A DNA stretch of 64,000 nt from Treponema sp. (GCA_016294105.1 JAEDCN010000009.1:20756-84755), one strand, 5' to 3'. Counted from the stretch's first letter, positions 35,032 through 44,703 are shown. Made by a program: numbers and translations. The notes: generated from the sequence alone by a model not told the origin.

Positions 35032-36408
35032 ATGAGACGGTTTATTTTTTCATTGCTGATTATTTCATTGACTGCAACCCTTGCTTTTGCCACCTCTAAG
35101 CCATCCTTGGATGGACGGGCAGTGGTAGCTGAAGAAGGCGTGCTCCCTGCAGGCTTGTTTGCAAAGACAGTGGGTTATTTGCCTGGAGACAGCGTCAGTG
35201 TTACCAACCCTGCCACAGGAATCACCATCAACGTGTTGATTCTTGGCTCCATTGACCCTTCCGCTGGGGTAGCAATCCTTCTTTCACCAGAAGCTGCCGA
35301 CAAGCTTTTCATTACTCCAGACTCAAATACCCAAGTAAAGATTACCAAGCGAACTGGAATGTTGGATGAAGCTGGTTCTGGCTCGGGAACTTTGGTGGCA
35401 GACACATCTACTGACCCCCTGTTGCCTAACCAGATTAAAGACGACTTGGATTCCAAGCTCAATTCCTTGGATGAAACCTTGGGTACAGCCAGCACCGAAG
35501 AAAAAGTTCCTGAAGAAGCCCTGACAGAAGCAGCTTTGGCAGAAGGAGCCATGGCCTATGTACCAGCTACAGAGGAAGCTGCCCATACACCAGAAGAGGT
35601 TGCAATTACTTCCGTAGAAGAAGTGCCCATGAACCACGTGCTGTCTGAGCATGATCCAGTTTACATCGTGGAATCCCTCAGTGAAGATCCCTTCTCAGGC
35701 TTTGAAACTGAACCTGAGCTAGCTGCAATTACCCCTGAGGAAGAACCTACAGAAGAAACTTTATCTGAAGAAGTCTCAGAAGAAGATACTACAGAAGAAC
35801 CAGATGGCGAATCAGTTGCAGAAGAAATTGAAGAAGCCATTGTACTGATTTCAGAGGAATCAGCACTGGAAACTTCAGAGGAATCCACACTGACTCCTCT
35901 GGACGAATGGCCTTCTTCAGAAGATACCACCTTTGCAGACGAATACCTGGCAGCAGATGATGCTTCTTTGGTGGATCCCTTTGCACCAATCATTCTGGTT
36001 CCAGCAGAGGAAAATCCACCAGTGGAAGAAACCCCAGCTGAGGAAATTCCTCCAGCAGTGGAAGCAGAATCCACCTTTGTTCCCGTACCTGTTGAAAGTG
36101 CTGTAACAAAGAGTGCAACACCTTCCAGCAGCTTGGGAACGACAGCCCAGAAGGACATGATAAAATCCCTTGACCAGCTTGAGTCAGGCAAATATTACGT
36201 CCAGGTTGCTACCTTTGCAGAGCAGGAAAACATCCATCGGATGTTGAAGGACTACGGCAGCAAGTACCCCTTTGTTATGGTTCCCCTGAAAAGCGGTAAG
36301 GCCATGCAGATGATGGTTGGCCCCTTGAATGTTGATGAATACGGAGCAATTTTGGCTCGCTTCAAAAGCCTTGGTTTCAAAGACGCTTTTTTAAGAAAGA
36401 TAAGATAA
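35032..36408 (+). CDS. Exported SPOR-domain protein with RlpA-like N-terminus and acidic linker
   Basis: 458 residues. A signal peptide (FSLLIISLTATLAFA) is followed by a region of about 90 residues (SLDGRAVVAEEGVLPAGLFAKTVG pattern; PGDSVSVTNP) that resembles the double-psi barrel of RlpA-type proteins. Residues 110-370 form an extremely Glu/Pro/Thr-rich linker. A SPOR domain closes it (YYVQVATFAEQENIHRMLKDY). SPOR binds denuded peptidoglycan at division sites. The long acidic linker is well beyond the norm. No catalytic Asp/His is claimed. Confidence 0.75.
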   Translation: MRRFIFSLLIISLTATLAFATSKPSLDGRAVVAEEGVLPAGLFAKTVGYLPGDSVSVTNPATGITINVLILGSIDPSAGVAILLSPEAADKLFITPDSNTQVKITKRTGMLDEAGSGSGTLVADTSTDPLLPNQIKDDLDSKLNSLDETLGTASTEEKVPEEALTEAALAEGAMAYVPATEEAAHTPEEVAITSVEEVPMNHVLSEHDPVYIVESLSEDPFSGFETEPELAAITPEEEPTEETLSEEVSEEDTTEEPDGESVAEEIEEAIVLISEESALETSEESTLTPLDEWPSSEDTTFADEYLAADDASLVDPFAPIILVPAEENPPVEETPAEEIPPAVEAESTFVPVPVESAVTKSATPSSSLGTTAQKDMIKSLDQLESGKYYVQVATFAEQENIHRMLKDYGSKYPFVMVPLKSGKAMQMMVGPLNVDEYGAILARFKSLGFKDAFLRKIR

Positions 36409-36417
36409 TAGTTACCC

Positions 36418-36451
36418 AGTGGCCAGTTCCAAACTGGTCACTTTTTTTTTT
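36418..36451 (+). terminator. Terminator of the SPOR gene
   Basis: AGTGGCCAGTT...AACTGGTCACT plus ten T. Confidence 0.9.
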
Positions 36452-36456
36452 GAAAA

Positions 36457-36486
36457 AAAACGACTCGATATACATCGAGTCGTTTT
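36457..36486. terminator. Second hairpin, likely glgC terminator
   Basis: AAAACGACTCGAT...ATCGAGTCGTTTT, a perfect 13-bp stem with T run readable on both strands; most useful for the minus-strand glgC gene. Confidence 0.8.
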
Positions 36487-36536
36487 AATGGAGTTAAAAC
36501 TACTAAAGTTAGTTTAGAAAAATGTACCAGGCTGGC

Positions 36537-37808
36537 TTAGAAAATTGTACCAGCTGGAATTATTGCATTCTTCCGGATAATGATGATTCCATTAGAAGTG
36601 AAGAACTCCCCATGTTCACCGTCTTCATATACCTTGCCATTTACACCAATCTGACAGTTATCACCAATGTGAGCGTTCTTGTCTATGATTGTATTGGCAA
36701 TCTTACAGTTGCGACCAATTCCCAAGTGAGGAATACCCCGCTCTGCAGCAAGCTTCTTCTGCTCCTCGTTTTCGTAGCTGTCGGCACCCATACAGATAAC
36801 ACCGTTCAACTCAGTACCACCTTCGATTATGGTACGTACACCGATAATGGAGTCGTTGATGACAGCATCGGTAATAACACAACCTTCTGTGGCCAAGGAA
36901 CGGTTCATCTCTGCTCTGTTCAGCTTGGAAGGAGGCAGATTACGAGGATGGGTATAAATGGGCTGATCCTCATCGTAGAAATTAAATTTAGGATTAATGC
37001 GGGTAAGATCAAGATTTGCATCATAGAAGCTACGGATGGTTCCGATATCCTCCCAATAGCCGTTATAGATGTAGGACTGTACCTTTGACTTCTTGATGGC
37101 CATAGGAATGATTTCCTTACCAAAATCAGTAAAGTCATTGTCCAAGGCTGCACGCATGGTATCAGCATTAAAGATGTAAATACCCATAGAAGCCAAGTAA
37201 TCCTTGCCTTCGGGCAGACCATCACGTGCATTTTCAGGAATCTTCCAGTCATCAATGTTCAAATCAGCAGCAGGTTTTTCCATAAAGGCTGTAATACGCT
37301 GCTTTTTGTCAATCTTCATGATACCAAAGCCAGAAGCATCCTCACGATTTACGCAGGTGGTGGCAATAGAAATATCTGCACCAGAAGCAATGTGCTTGTC
37401 CAAGAAAGCCTTCAAGTCCATGCGATACAACTGGTCGCCAGAAAGGATAATATAGTGGGTGGGATTTTGGGTTTCAAAGTGAACAAAGTTCTTGCGAACA
37501 GCGTCAGCAGTTCCCTCGTACCAACCAGAATGCTCCAAGGTCTGCTCTGCTGCCAAAATCTCAACAAAACCGTGGGTAAATCGGTCAAAGTTGTATGCCT
37601 TGGAAATATGCATGTGCAAGGATGCAGAGTTAAACTGAGTCAAGATATAAATCTGACGGAAACCTGAGTTGATACAGTTTGAAATTGGAATGTCAACAAT
37701 TCTATGCCGACCACCAAAGGGTACTGCAGGCTTGGAACGTTCCTTTGTCAAGGGATATAGACGAGTTCCCTTTCCGCCACCAAGAATAATTGATAAGACC
37801 TTTGCCAT
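36537..37808 (-). CDS. glgC: Glucose-1-phosphate adenylyltransferase
   Basis: 423 residues from ATG 37808 (GGAGG upstream). The N-terminal ILGGGKGTRLYPLT nucleotide loop and SGDQLYRMD are typical, as is the C-terminal left-handed beta-helix ending AIIPAGTIF. It makes ADP-glucose for glycogen. Starts further upstream would include a leader with no homology. A promoter lies about 110 nt upstream, giving a long 5' leader. Confidence 0.93.
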   Translation of the reverse strand: MAKVLSIILGGGKGTRLYPLTKERSKPAVPFGGRHRIVDIPISNCINSGFRQIYILTQFNSASLHMHISKAYNFDRFTHGFVEILAAEQTLEHSGWYEGTADAVRKNFVHFETQNPTHYIILSGDQLYRMDLKAFLDKHIASGADISIATTCVNREDASGFGIMKIDKKQRITAFMEKPAADLNIDDWKIPENARDGLPEGKDYLASMGIYIFNADTMRAALDNDFTDFGKEIIPMAIKKSKVQSYIYNGYWEDIGTIRSFYDANLDLTRINPKFNFYDEDQPIYTHPRNLPPSKLNRAEMNRSLATEGCVITDAVINDSIIGVRTIIEGGTELNGVICMGADSYENEEQKKLAAERGIPHLGIGRNCKIANTIIDKNAHIGDNCQIGVNGKVYEDGEHGEFFTSNGIIIIRKNAIIPAGTIF

Positions 37809-37925
37809 ATTACCTCCGAAATTACTTACAGCACACACAAGAATTTCCTCCCCACAGGAAATTGAGGTTAACTTGGGCCCCAATTCAAGCTGATTCAACA
37901 ATTACTCTTCTTGCGTTATTGTATC

Positions 37926-37954
37926 AGTATAAACCTCTTAGGCAGAAAATGCAA
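37926..37954 (-). promoter_or_regulatory. Promoter of glgC
   Basis: TTGCAT (37954-37949), 17 nt, TATACT (37931-37926), leaving a 5' leader of about 110 nt. Confidence 0.6.
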
Positions 37955-37969
37955 TTAAATTTTTATACA

Positions 37970-38005
37970 AAAAAAAACCTCCAAAATCACAAGGATTTGG
38001 AGGTT
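37970..38005 (-). terminator. Terminator of the MATE gene
   Basis: AACCTCCAAA...TTTGGAGGTT with a T run on the minus strand. Confidence 0.88.
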
Positions 38006-38012
38006 GAAAAGA

Positions 38013-39377
38013 TTATGCAGGACGACCTTCTGGCAAGGGCTTTATCTCCTTGTTATAGGTTTTCCGAATAAATATGGTACAGAGGATAACTGCAGCCACA
38101 TCAGCCAAGGGAAAAGCCCACCATACCAAGTGAAGATTTCCCGTTCTGGCCATGAGCCAAGCGATTGGCAGCAAAACTGTTAACTGACGTACCAGAGAAA
38201 CGTTCATGCTCAACACCCCCTTTCCCAAGGCTTGGAACACAGAACCACACACAATGCCGTAGCCTGCCATCAAAAAGCTGATGCTGATAATCCGTAGGGC
38301 TGGTACACCGATTTCAATCATTTCGGGAGAAGCCTTAAAGAAGGACAACAGAGTAACTGGGAATATCTGGAAGATGGCAAATCCCACCGTCATGATGATT
38401 GTGGCATAGATAATGCACAGAATAATGGTTTTCTTGATGCGGAGCCTGTTCTGGGCACCGTAATTGTAGGAAACAATGGGAATCATTCCATTGTTAAGAC
38501 CAAATACTGGCATAAAAACAAAGCTATTGAGCTTGATGTACACACCAAAAACTGCAGTGGCAGTGGAGGTAAAGGCCATGAGAATCTTGTTCATTCCAAA
38601 GGTCATGACAGATACAATGGAAGCCATGATGATAGAAGGAATTCCGATGGCATAAATGGCACGAATTGTTTGCAGGTGAGGACGGAAATGCTTTACATCC
38701 AGCTTTACCTCGTGGTTTCTTGTTACATTGAAGAAGATGGAAAGGAACATACCAGCAATCTGTCCAATGACGGTAGCCCAGGCTGCTCCCGCCACACCCA
38801 AAGCAGGAAATCCCAAGAGACCAAAAATCAGGATGGGATCAAGGATGATGTTGATGACAGCACCGGCTCCCTGGGTAAACATAGTGTAAACGGTTTTTCC
38901 CGTAGCCTGCAAGATTCTGTCGTTGGTAATCTGAAGGAAAAGACCAAAGCTCATGATGGAACAGATTTTCAGGTAGTCGCAGCCATACTGAATGATTTCT
39001 AGGTCGGAGGTTTGAGTTTGGAAAAATAAGGGAGTGAAGAACAGTCCGAACACGATGAACAGAAGGCTACTACAAATAGACAAGAACAGACCGTTGGAAG
39101 CCACCTTACCTACTGCCTTAAAATCCTTTCGTCCCAAATTCATGGACAAAAGGGCATTGATACCAACACCAGTACCTGTGGAAATGGCAATCATTAGGTT
39201 TTGGATGGGAAAGGAAAGAGATACGGCGGTAAGAGCCTTTTCGCTAATTCTCGCTACGAAGATACTGTCCACCACATTGTACAAGGCTGTTACCAGCATT
39301 GCCACAATCATTGGAAGGGACATGGTGATTATCAATCGGTTTACGGGCATAACGCCCATTTTATTTTCTTGCTGCAT
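38013..39377 (-). CDS. MATE-family efflux transporter
   Basis: 454 residues with about twelve membrane segments. The N-terminus (MGVMPVNRLIITMSLPMIVAML, not all shown as a motif) and PIQNLMIAISTGTGVGINALLSMNLGR-type loops fit the MATE family. These antiporters expel cationic drugs or metabolites using Na+ or H+. The substrate cannot be told. GGAG precedes ATG 39377. A single-gene unit with its own terminator. Confidence 0.88.
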   Translation of the reverse strand: MQQENKMGVMPVNRLIITMSLPMIVAMLVTALYNVVDSIFVARISEKALTAVSLSFPIQNLMIAISTGTGVGINALLSMNLGRKDFKAVGKVASNGLFLSICSSLLFIVFGLFFTPLFFQTQTSDLEIIQYGCDYLKICSIMSFGLFLQITNDRILQATGKTVYTMFTQGAGAVINIILDPILIFGLLGFPALGVAGAAWATVIGQIAGMFLSIFFNVTRNHEVKLDVKHFRPHLQTIRAIYAIGIPSIIMASIVSVMTFGMNKILMAFTSTATAVFGVYIKLNSFVFMPVFGLNNGMIPIVSYNYGAQNRLRIKKTIILCIIYATIIMTVGFAIFQIFPVTLLSFFKASPEMIEIGVPALRIISISFLMAGYGIVCGSVFQALGKGVLSMNVSLVRQLTVLLPIAWLMARTGNLHLVWWAFPLADVAAVILCTIFIRKTYNKEIKPLPEGRPA

Positions 39378-39501
39378 TGCTTACTCCGAACCAAGAGAAC
39401 GTAAAATTTTCACAAATAATACATCAAAACGTAAAAAAAAGCAAATATAGCAAGAAAAAGAAAATCAACTAAAGTGAGCCTTAACCGCCGTACAGCAGAA
39501 C

Positions 39502-40434
39502 TTAAATTTTATCCACCGTGAGAGACTGGTTGGTGGTAAAACTTTTTCCCGGCTGTAAGGTCACCAGCCCAGCCTTTTCTTCCCATCGATGGTTTGTATC
39601 TGCACAATCAGGCAAACCATACCAGGGCTCTATGCACACAAAGGGATGCTGTTCAGAAGGACTTTGCCATAGCACCAGATACGGGTAGCCGTCAGTGTTC
39701 ACCTTTACCCTATCACCAGTGACGGTATTTTCCAAAGCCACCCACCGTGAGGTAAAATTGGTGAGAATGTGACCGCTAGCAAAAAATCCATCCTGCAGCT
39801 TAATCTGTCCTGAGGTAATGTGGGGATACGGAATTGTTTGGGGTACAAAGCTTTTTTTCTGAGACTGGCCATTTTCTTCAGCCTGCCAAGAGCCCAGAGG
39901 AAATCCGTCGACTGAAACTTGAACAAAATCAGGCACCTCCTGCTGCTCAAATCGAATTACAAAGTCATCCTTTGAAGAGCCTGCCCAAGGATAGACCAAT
40001 CCAGTGTGGCTTCCAATACTGAAAGAAAGTTCCTCCTGCCCGGAATTAGTAACTGTAGTACAAAATACCAAGGTGGAGCCTTCCAATCGATACTCCGTCT
40101 CCAGCACAAAGGGCCAAGGAAAGAGCTTGTGGGTATATTCACCGTCAGTGAGTCGCCACAAAACTCTAGTGGCAGAGGATTTCACCACGGTATGCTCTAA
40201 GTCACGAGCAAAGCCATGGTTTGTTAAAGGATATTCCTTTTCCTGCCAAAGATAATAGCCATCCTTGAGACGGCTTACAATGGGAAAGAGAATGGGAGCG
40301 CGGAATTTCCATACCTGGGGATTACCGTTCCAGATATGCTCTACACCAGTGGAACGATTCTTAAAAGAAAGAAGCTGGGCACCACTACTTGAAATACAGG
40401 CTTGAAAGCCATCGTTGCTAAGGGTAATTTCCAT
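39502..40434 (-). CDS. Aldose 1-epimerase-family protein (LacX-like)
   Basis: 310 residues with the galactose mutarotase-like beta-sandwich. NHGFARD and SIGSHTGLVYPW hold the conserved histidines; CIEPWYGLPD holds the Glu that usually acts as catalytic base. It may interconvert sugar anomers, though LacX-type proteins lack a proven substrate. No ribosome site precedes ATG 40434; a promoter with good spacing ends 6 nt upstream. Confidence 0.82.
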   Translation of the reverse strand: MEITLSNDGFQACISSSGAQLLSFKNRSTGVEHIWNGNPQVWKFRAPILFPIVSRLKDGYYLWQEKEYPLTNHGFARDLEHTVVKSSATRVLWRLTDGEYTHKLFPWPFVLETEYRLEGSTLVFCTTVTNSGQEELSFSIGSHTGLVYPWAGSSKDDFVIRFEQQEVPDFVQVSVDGFPLGSWQAEENGQSQKKSFVPQTIPYPHITSGQIKLQDGFFASGHILTNFTSRWVALENTVTGDRVKVNTDGYPYLVLWQSPSEQHPFVCIEPWYGLPDCADTNHRWEEKAGLVTLQPGKSFTTNQSLTVDKI

Positions 40435-40440
40435 AGAATT

Positions 40441-40469
40441 AGTTTACAGGAATTGGTAAATCAGAACAA
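40441..40469 (-). promoter_or_regulatory. Promoter abutting the aldose epimerase start
   Basis: TTGTTC (40469-40464), 17 nt, TAAACT (40446-40441), 6 nt to ATG 40434. It lies just beyond the T run that ends the 5S rRNA gene. Confidence 0.6.
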
Positions 40470-40487
40470 CTGTTTAAAATAAAAAAA

Positions 40488-40595
40488 GCTGGCAACTACC
40501 TACTTTCCCGCGGATGCAGTATCATCGGCGTTGGAGGGCTTGACTTCCGTGTTCGGGATGGGAACGGGTATTGCACCTCTACCATGGTCACCAGC
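40488..40595 (-). rRNA. rrf: 5S ribosomal RNA, solitary
   Basis: About 108 nt on the minus strand. It contains the conserved CCCGAACACGGAAGTCAAG and GATGATACTGC segments, closed by a GCTGG/CCAGC terminal stem. A T run follows at once, so the terminal stem can also terminate transcription. No 23S or 16S gene is upstream: the 86 nt before it hold a promoter and the hydE terminator. Confidence 0.95.
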
Positions 40596-40604
40596 AATGA
40601 TTGG

Positions 40605-40633
40605 ATAATAGCAGAGGAATTATTTTTTGTCAA
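40605..40633 (-). promoter_or_regulatory. Dedicated promoter of the 5S rRNA gene
   Basis: TTGACA (40633-40628), 17 nt, TATTAT (40610-40605). The mature 5S end (40595) is about 10 nt beyond the -10. Confidence 0.85.
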
Positions 40634-40636
40634 GTT

Positions 40637-40676
40637 AAAACTGCAAAAAAAATAAAAATTTCTTGCAGTTTTTTTC
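40637..40676. terminator. Terminator of the hydrogenase-maturation operon
   Basis: AAAACTGCAA...TTGCAGTTTT with A/T tracts, just after the hydE stop. Confidence 0.8.
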
Positions 40677-40680
40677 CTCC

Positions 40681-41760
40681 CTAGCCCATACGTGGAGCAT
40701 CTGCCCTAGAGGTGTCTACAGTAAGTCCTGCTGCTGCAGCAAGAGGAGCCAGCATACTTGGAGCTGTAGTGTTTTCCTCGCTGATACAGCGCTTTCCCGG
40801 ATAGATGGCATATTTTTTCTTGCAGTCATCAGGAGAAAAATTAGGCATTACCACGTTGGCTCCCTGCATCAGGGCATCAAGACGATAATCTCTGTCCATG
40901 CTCCCCAAGGCAGTAGTGGCGGGAATCCAGGCTTCGGGCAGCAATAGGCGAGCAAGCGATACCGTTCTCAAGGTCAAGTCTACACTTCCCGCTTTTTCAT
41001 TACGAAAAGGTGTGTCGGGATGGGGAATAAAAGGACCAATTCCCACCATATCGTATCCCTTTTCTGCAAAAAAAAGCAGATCCTTTACTATGTGGCTTGT
41101 TGTTTGACCAGGAACACCAATCATCAGGCCGCTTCCTGTTTGGTAGCCCAAGGATTGCAAGGTGTCCAGACACTGGATGCGAGTTTCAACCTGCCGCCCC
41201 TGATGCAAGGAAGCGTAGAGCTCAGGATCGCTGCTTTCAATTCGTAACAGGAAGCGGTCTGCTCCAGCTGCCTTCCAACGGCGGTAATCTTCTGCACTCC
41301 GTTCCCCCACAGACAGGGTGATGGCAAGATTGGGATGGGCAGCCTTAACGGAACGAAGCACCTCCTCCAAAAACTCAGCCCTTGTTCCATCTTCCCCTGA
41401 CTGAAGCACCATGGTACCGATTTGGGCATCACAAATGGCGCTGGCACAACTTAAGATTTCTTCTTTGGTAAGCCGATACCGTTCAGCCCGTGGATTCCCC
41501 CGATTCAAGCCACAGTACAGGCAGGTATTACCACAATAGCTGGAAAATTCCACCAATCCCCGCACAGCAAGCCGTGGCCCACACCAGCGGTTTCTCATGT
41601 CCACTCCAGCTTGAGCCAGCTGAGACAATGCATCTTGATCTTGAGTCTCCAAAAACCAGATAATGGCAGAGGTAACAGCTTCCTTTTGGGAAGGAAGATG
41701 CCCCTTTCTGCATTCCTGACCGTATGTAATGATGGTATCAATAGCTTGTTGAACCTTCAT
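40681..41760 (-). CDS. hydE: FeFe-hydrogenase maturase HydE (radical SAM)
   Basis: 359 residues from ATG 41760 (GGGAGG upstream). The cluster motif C76-x3-C80-x2-C83 (CGNTCLYC) followed by GLNRGN is typical of HydE. It acts with HydG and HydF to build the bridging dithiomethylamine of the hydrogenase H-cluster. BioB and PylB are relatives, but the operon settles the assignment. It overlaps hydF by 4 nt (ATGA). Confidence 0.95.
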   Translation of the reverse strand: MKVQQAIDTIITYGQECRKGHLPSQKEAVTSAIIWFLETQDQDALSQLAQAGVDMRNRWCGPRLAVRGLVEFSSYCGNTCLYCGLNRGNPRAERYRLTKEEILSCASAICDAQIGTMVLQSGEDGTRAEFLEEVLRSVKAAHPNLAITLSVGERSAEDYRRWKAAGADRFLLRIESSDPELYASLHQGRQVETRIQCLDTLQSLGYQTGSGLMIGVPGQTTSHIVKDLLFFAEKGYDMVGIGPFIPHPDTPFRNEKAGSVDLTLRTVSLARLLLPEAWIPATTALGSMDRDYRLDALMQGANVVMPNFSPDDCKKKYAIYPGKRCISEENTTAPSMLAPLAAAAGLTVDTSRADAPRMG

Positions 41761-43016
41761 TTTGCCTCCCGATAGGCTGCTAAAGCCTGTGGAAAGGGAG
41801 ACAAACACCGTTCCAGCACTCCTGTAAGGGCGGCAATGGTCATACCATAGTTGGTGATGGGAACAGAAACTGCCGAGGCAGCTTCAATTCTATTGCCCAT
41901 TTCCCGATTGGTCAGCATACAGCCACCACAATGGATAACCACGTCATATTCATTAAGATTGTGAGGATAGTCCTTGCCATTACAATGGCTAATGGTCAAA
42001 GGTGCATTCTTAGTGTAGGAGGCAATCCATCGAGGAATCTTTACCCGGGCAATGTCGTCCTCGATGGAATGGTGGGTACAGGCTTCTGCAATAAGCACCC
42101 GATCCCCAGCCGAAAGCTTTTCGATTCTGGCTGCACCACGAGCTTGCTCCACCATATCCCCCTTGCTACGAGAAAGCAGAATAGAAAAGGTAGTACAGGG
42201 AATGTCTTCAGGACAGGCCTGGCAAATTTCCTTGGCCACCTGGGAATCACACACCACCAAGCAGGGCGCCTCAGCAAGAGCTTTCAAAGTGGCAGAAAAT
42301 TCCTGGGGTTGGGTTACCACCGCAACACCATGGCCATCCAAGGCCTCTCGAATGGCCATCACCTGAGGCATAATGAGTCGTCCCTTAGGAGCCTCACTGT
42401 CAATGGGAGCAACCAAAACTACTAGTGGCAAGCCTTCAACATGTTCCAGTAAGTCCAAGAGCAGTGGCGGCTTTTTCGTTTCAGCCTTTGTTACCTGGGC
42501 AACAAGGTTCGTGAATTCCTGCAACACCCGCTGCCTCTCTTCAGCAAGCTGCTGAGCCTTGTGGCAGGAAAGGGGCAAAATCCCCGCCGCCTTTTTGGCA
42601 AGAGTCTCCATTTCACCCTGCTCAAGAGGATGTAGATCAATCTTGTTGCGAAGAATCAGCAAGGGAGTGGAGGTTTTCTTGCAGGCAGCTGCCACAGCTT
42701 GTGCCTCCTCTCCCCATTCACCAGTATCCACCACCAAAACTGCCACATCCACTGCCTTCAAGGCCTTTTCTGTGGCAGCTATACGATGAGGTCCCAAAAT
42801 TGAAGTATCATCCAAGCCTGCAGTATCTACCAAAATGACAGGTCCCACAGGAGGAAGCTCCATGTTTTTTTCCACAACGTCGGTGGTGGTTCCAGCCTGC
42901 TCCGATACAATGGCCGTTGACTGACCAGTAAGCAGGTTTAACAGGCTGGACTTTCCCGTATTGGTCTTACCAAAAAATCCGATTCGTAATCGCATGGATT
43001 TTGGTGCTTGTTCCAT
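41757..43016 (-). CDS. hydF: FeFe-hydrogenase maturation GTPase HydF
   Basis: 419 residues. The GTPase domain has the P-loop GKTNTGKSS (16-24), DTAGLDD and NKID. The C-terminal cluster-binding domain shows CTHHSIEDD and HCGGC, the CxHx~45CxxC pattern of HydF. It is the scaffold on which the 2Fe subcluster is assembled before transfer to the hydrogenase. A strong GGGGAAGGA site precedes ATG 43016. Confidence 0.95.
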   Translation of the reverse strand: MEQAPKSMRLRIGFFGKTNTGKSSLLNLLTGQSTAIVSEQAGTTTDVVEKNMELPPVGPVILVDTAGLDDTSILGPHRIAATEKALKAVDVAVLVVDTGEWGEEAQAVAAACKKTSTPLLILRNKIDLHPLEQGEMETLAKKAAGILPLSCHKAQQLAEERQRVLQEFTNLVAQVTKAETKKPPLLLDLLEHVEGLPLVVLVAPIDSEAPKGRLIMPQVMAIREALDGHGVAVVTQPQEFSATLKALAEAPCLVVCDSQVAKEICQACPEDIPCTTFSILLSRSKGDMVEQARGAARIEKLSAGDRVLIAEACTHHSIEDDIARVKIPRWIASYTKNAPLTISHCNGKDYPHNLNEYDVVIHCGGCMLTNREMGNRIEAASAVSVPITNYGMTIAALTGVLERCLSPFPQALAAYREAK

Positions 43017-43025
43017 TCCTTCCCC

Positions 43026-44441
43026 CTAGAACCGGAAATCCCGCTTTCCTCGCATTCCCTCTTGAAGGTAATTTTCAGCCAAACGACGAACCTTCAAGTC
43101 AGGAATCCGGAACAATTCCTTTGCAATAAGCTGGGTTCCAATGGACTTTGTTTCCGCAGAAGCATAATCCTCCAAATACTCCTGCAGGGTAATCAGTGCA
43201 TTGGGATGGCAGCAGTTACCAATTTGACCAGATTTTACTAGCTCCATAAATCGGTCTCCCGTTCGGCCTGCCCGATAACAGGCTGTACAGAAGCTAGGAA
43301 CGTATTTTTGCTCCATAAGCCAACGGACGATTTCATCCAAGGTTCGAGTATCGCTTACATCAAACTGGGCAGTCTCATCATGGCGCTCCTCCTGGGTATA
43401 GCCACCAACACTGGTGCGGGAGCCACCGGAAATCTGGGAAACACCTAAACGCATTACCCGCTCCCGCACAGCCTGGGACTCACGGGTAGACACAATCATT
43501 CCAGTATAAGGCACCGCTAAGCGGATAATGGTAACAATCTTAGCAAAGGTATCGTCATCAATTCCGTTGGCAAAGGAAGAAGCATCGATTCCATCTGCAT
43601 CACGAATTCGAGGTACACTGATGGTATGAGGCCCCACACCCTTAGCTGCTTCAAGGTGCTCTGCGTGCATCAGCAAGCCCACCAAATCATAGCGATACAG
43701 GTTCAAGCCAAAAAGCACTCCAATACCCACATCATCAATGCCACCGTCCATGGCTCTATCCATGGCTTCTGTATGCCAGTCGTAATTGCTCTTGGGACCA
43801 GTGGGATGGAGCTTTTCGTAGGTTTCCTTGTGGTAGGTTTCCTGGAACAGGATATAAGTTCCAATTTCCGCCTCGTGGAGCATTCTGTATTCTTCCACCG
43901 TAGTAGCGGCAATGTTCACGTTTACACGACGGATGGCACCATTTTTGTGTTTAACAGAATAGATGGTATTAATACTTTCCAGAATATATTCAATGGGATT
44001 GTGCTTTGGATCCTCTCCGGCTTCCAGTGCAAGTCGTTTGTGTCCCATATCCTGCAGGGCAATAACCTCTCGCCGAATATCTTCCTGACTCAGCTTGACG
44101 CGGGGAATAGTTTTATTGCTTCCGTGATAAGGACAATAGGTACAGCCGTTAATGCAATAATTTGACAAGTACAAGGGAGCAAACAAAACAATTCTGTTGC
44201 CATAGATTCTCAGCTTTAATTCCTGGGCGATATTTTCCATGGCTGTGTTCAAGTCGTCCTGGTCACACTCCAGCAAAACAGCTGCTTCCCGATGGGTCAA
44301 TCCACCGCCTTTGCGAGCCTTTTCAAGAATGTCTCCAATAAGCTGGCGATCAGACTTGTGGGCACTGGCCCATTCCAAGGTGTCTAAAATTTCCTGATGG
44401 TCAATAAATTCCTGAGCATGAGGTGAAGCTACATTATACAT
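43026..44441 (-). CDS. hydG: FeFe-hydrogenase maturase HydG (tyrosine lyase)
   Basis: 471 residues. The radical SAM motif is C96-x3-C100-x2-C103 (CINGCTYC). The C-terminal second-cluster motif CTAC...GNCCHPN is complete. HydG cleaves tyrosine to supply the CO and CN- ligands. ThiH is a relative but lacks that C-terminal site. GGGG precedes ATG 44441, 10 nt after the regulator stop. Confidence 0.96.
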   Translation of the reverse strand: MYNVASPHAQEFIDHQEILDTLEWASAHKSDRQLIGDILEKARKGGGLTHREAAVLLECDQDDLNTAMENIAQELKLRIYGNRIVLFAPLYLSNYCINGCTYCPYHGSNKTIPRVKLSQEDIRREVIALQDMGHKRLALEAGEDPKHNPIEYILESINTIYSVKHKNGAIRRVNVNIAATTVEEYRMLHEAEIGTYILFQETYHKETYEKLHPTGPKSNYDWHTEAMDRAMDGGIDDVGIGVLFGLNLYRYDLVGLLMHAEHLEAAKGVGPHTISVPRIRDADGIDASSFANGIDDDTFAKIVTIIRLAVPYTGMIVSTRESQAVRERVMRLGVSQISGGSRTSVGGYTQEERHDETAQFDVSDTRTLDEIVRWLMEQKYVPSFCTACYRAGRTGDRFMELVKSGQIGNCCHPNALITLQEYLEDYASAETKSIGTQLIAKELFRIPDLKVRRLAENYLQEGMRGKRDFRF

Positions 44442-44451
44442 ACATCACCCC

Positions 44452-44703
44452 CTATACCTTTGCCAAGGTAGACTTTACAGTTACATTGGACAATTGTCCA
44501 ACCTTTCCAGTAAGAGAACCGATTTCGTCAGTGGTTGCATCCACAATTAAGGTGATGATGTTTAAATCACGTTCTTGATAGGGAATCCCCATACGCCCAA
44601 TGATAATGTGTCCAAACTGACTGAGAATGTCATTAAGCTGCTTGGAAGACCCTTCCCGATTTTTCACAATAATGGCAATTACGCCTACATTGCGTTCACT
44701 CAT
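44452..44703 (-). CDS. TM1266-type iron-only hydrogenase system regulator
   Basis: 83 residues from ATG 44703 (GGAGG upstream), an ACT-like ferredoxin fold: NVGVIAIIV, a helix with QLNDILSQF, IIIGRMGIP, LNIITLIVDA, a helix, and NVTVKSTLAKV. It matches the small regulator often placed with HydEFG; its ligand is not known to me. It is the first gene of the operon and follows a structured leader. The frame stays open for about 60 codons upstream, with Cys pairs, but has no credible start there. Confidence 0.85.
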   Translation of the reverse strand: MSERNVGVIAIIVKNREGSSKQLNDILSQFGHIIIGRMGIPYQERDLNIITLIVDATTDEIGSLTGKVGQLSNVTVKSTLAKV

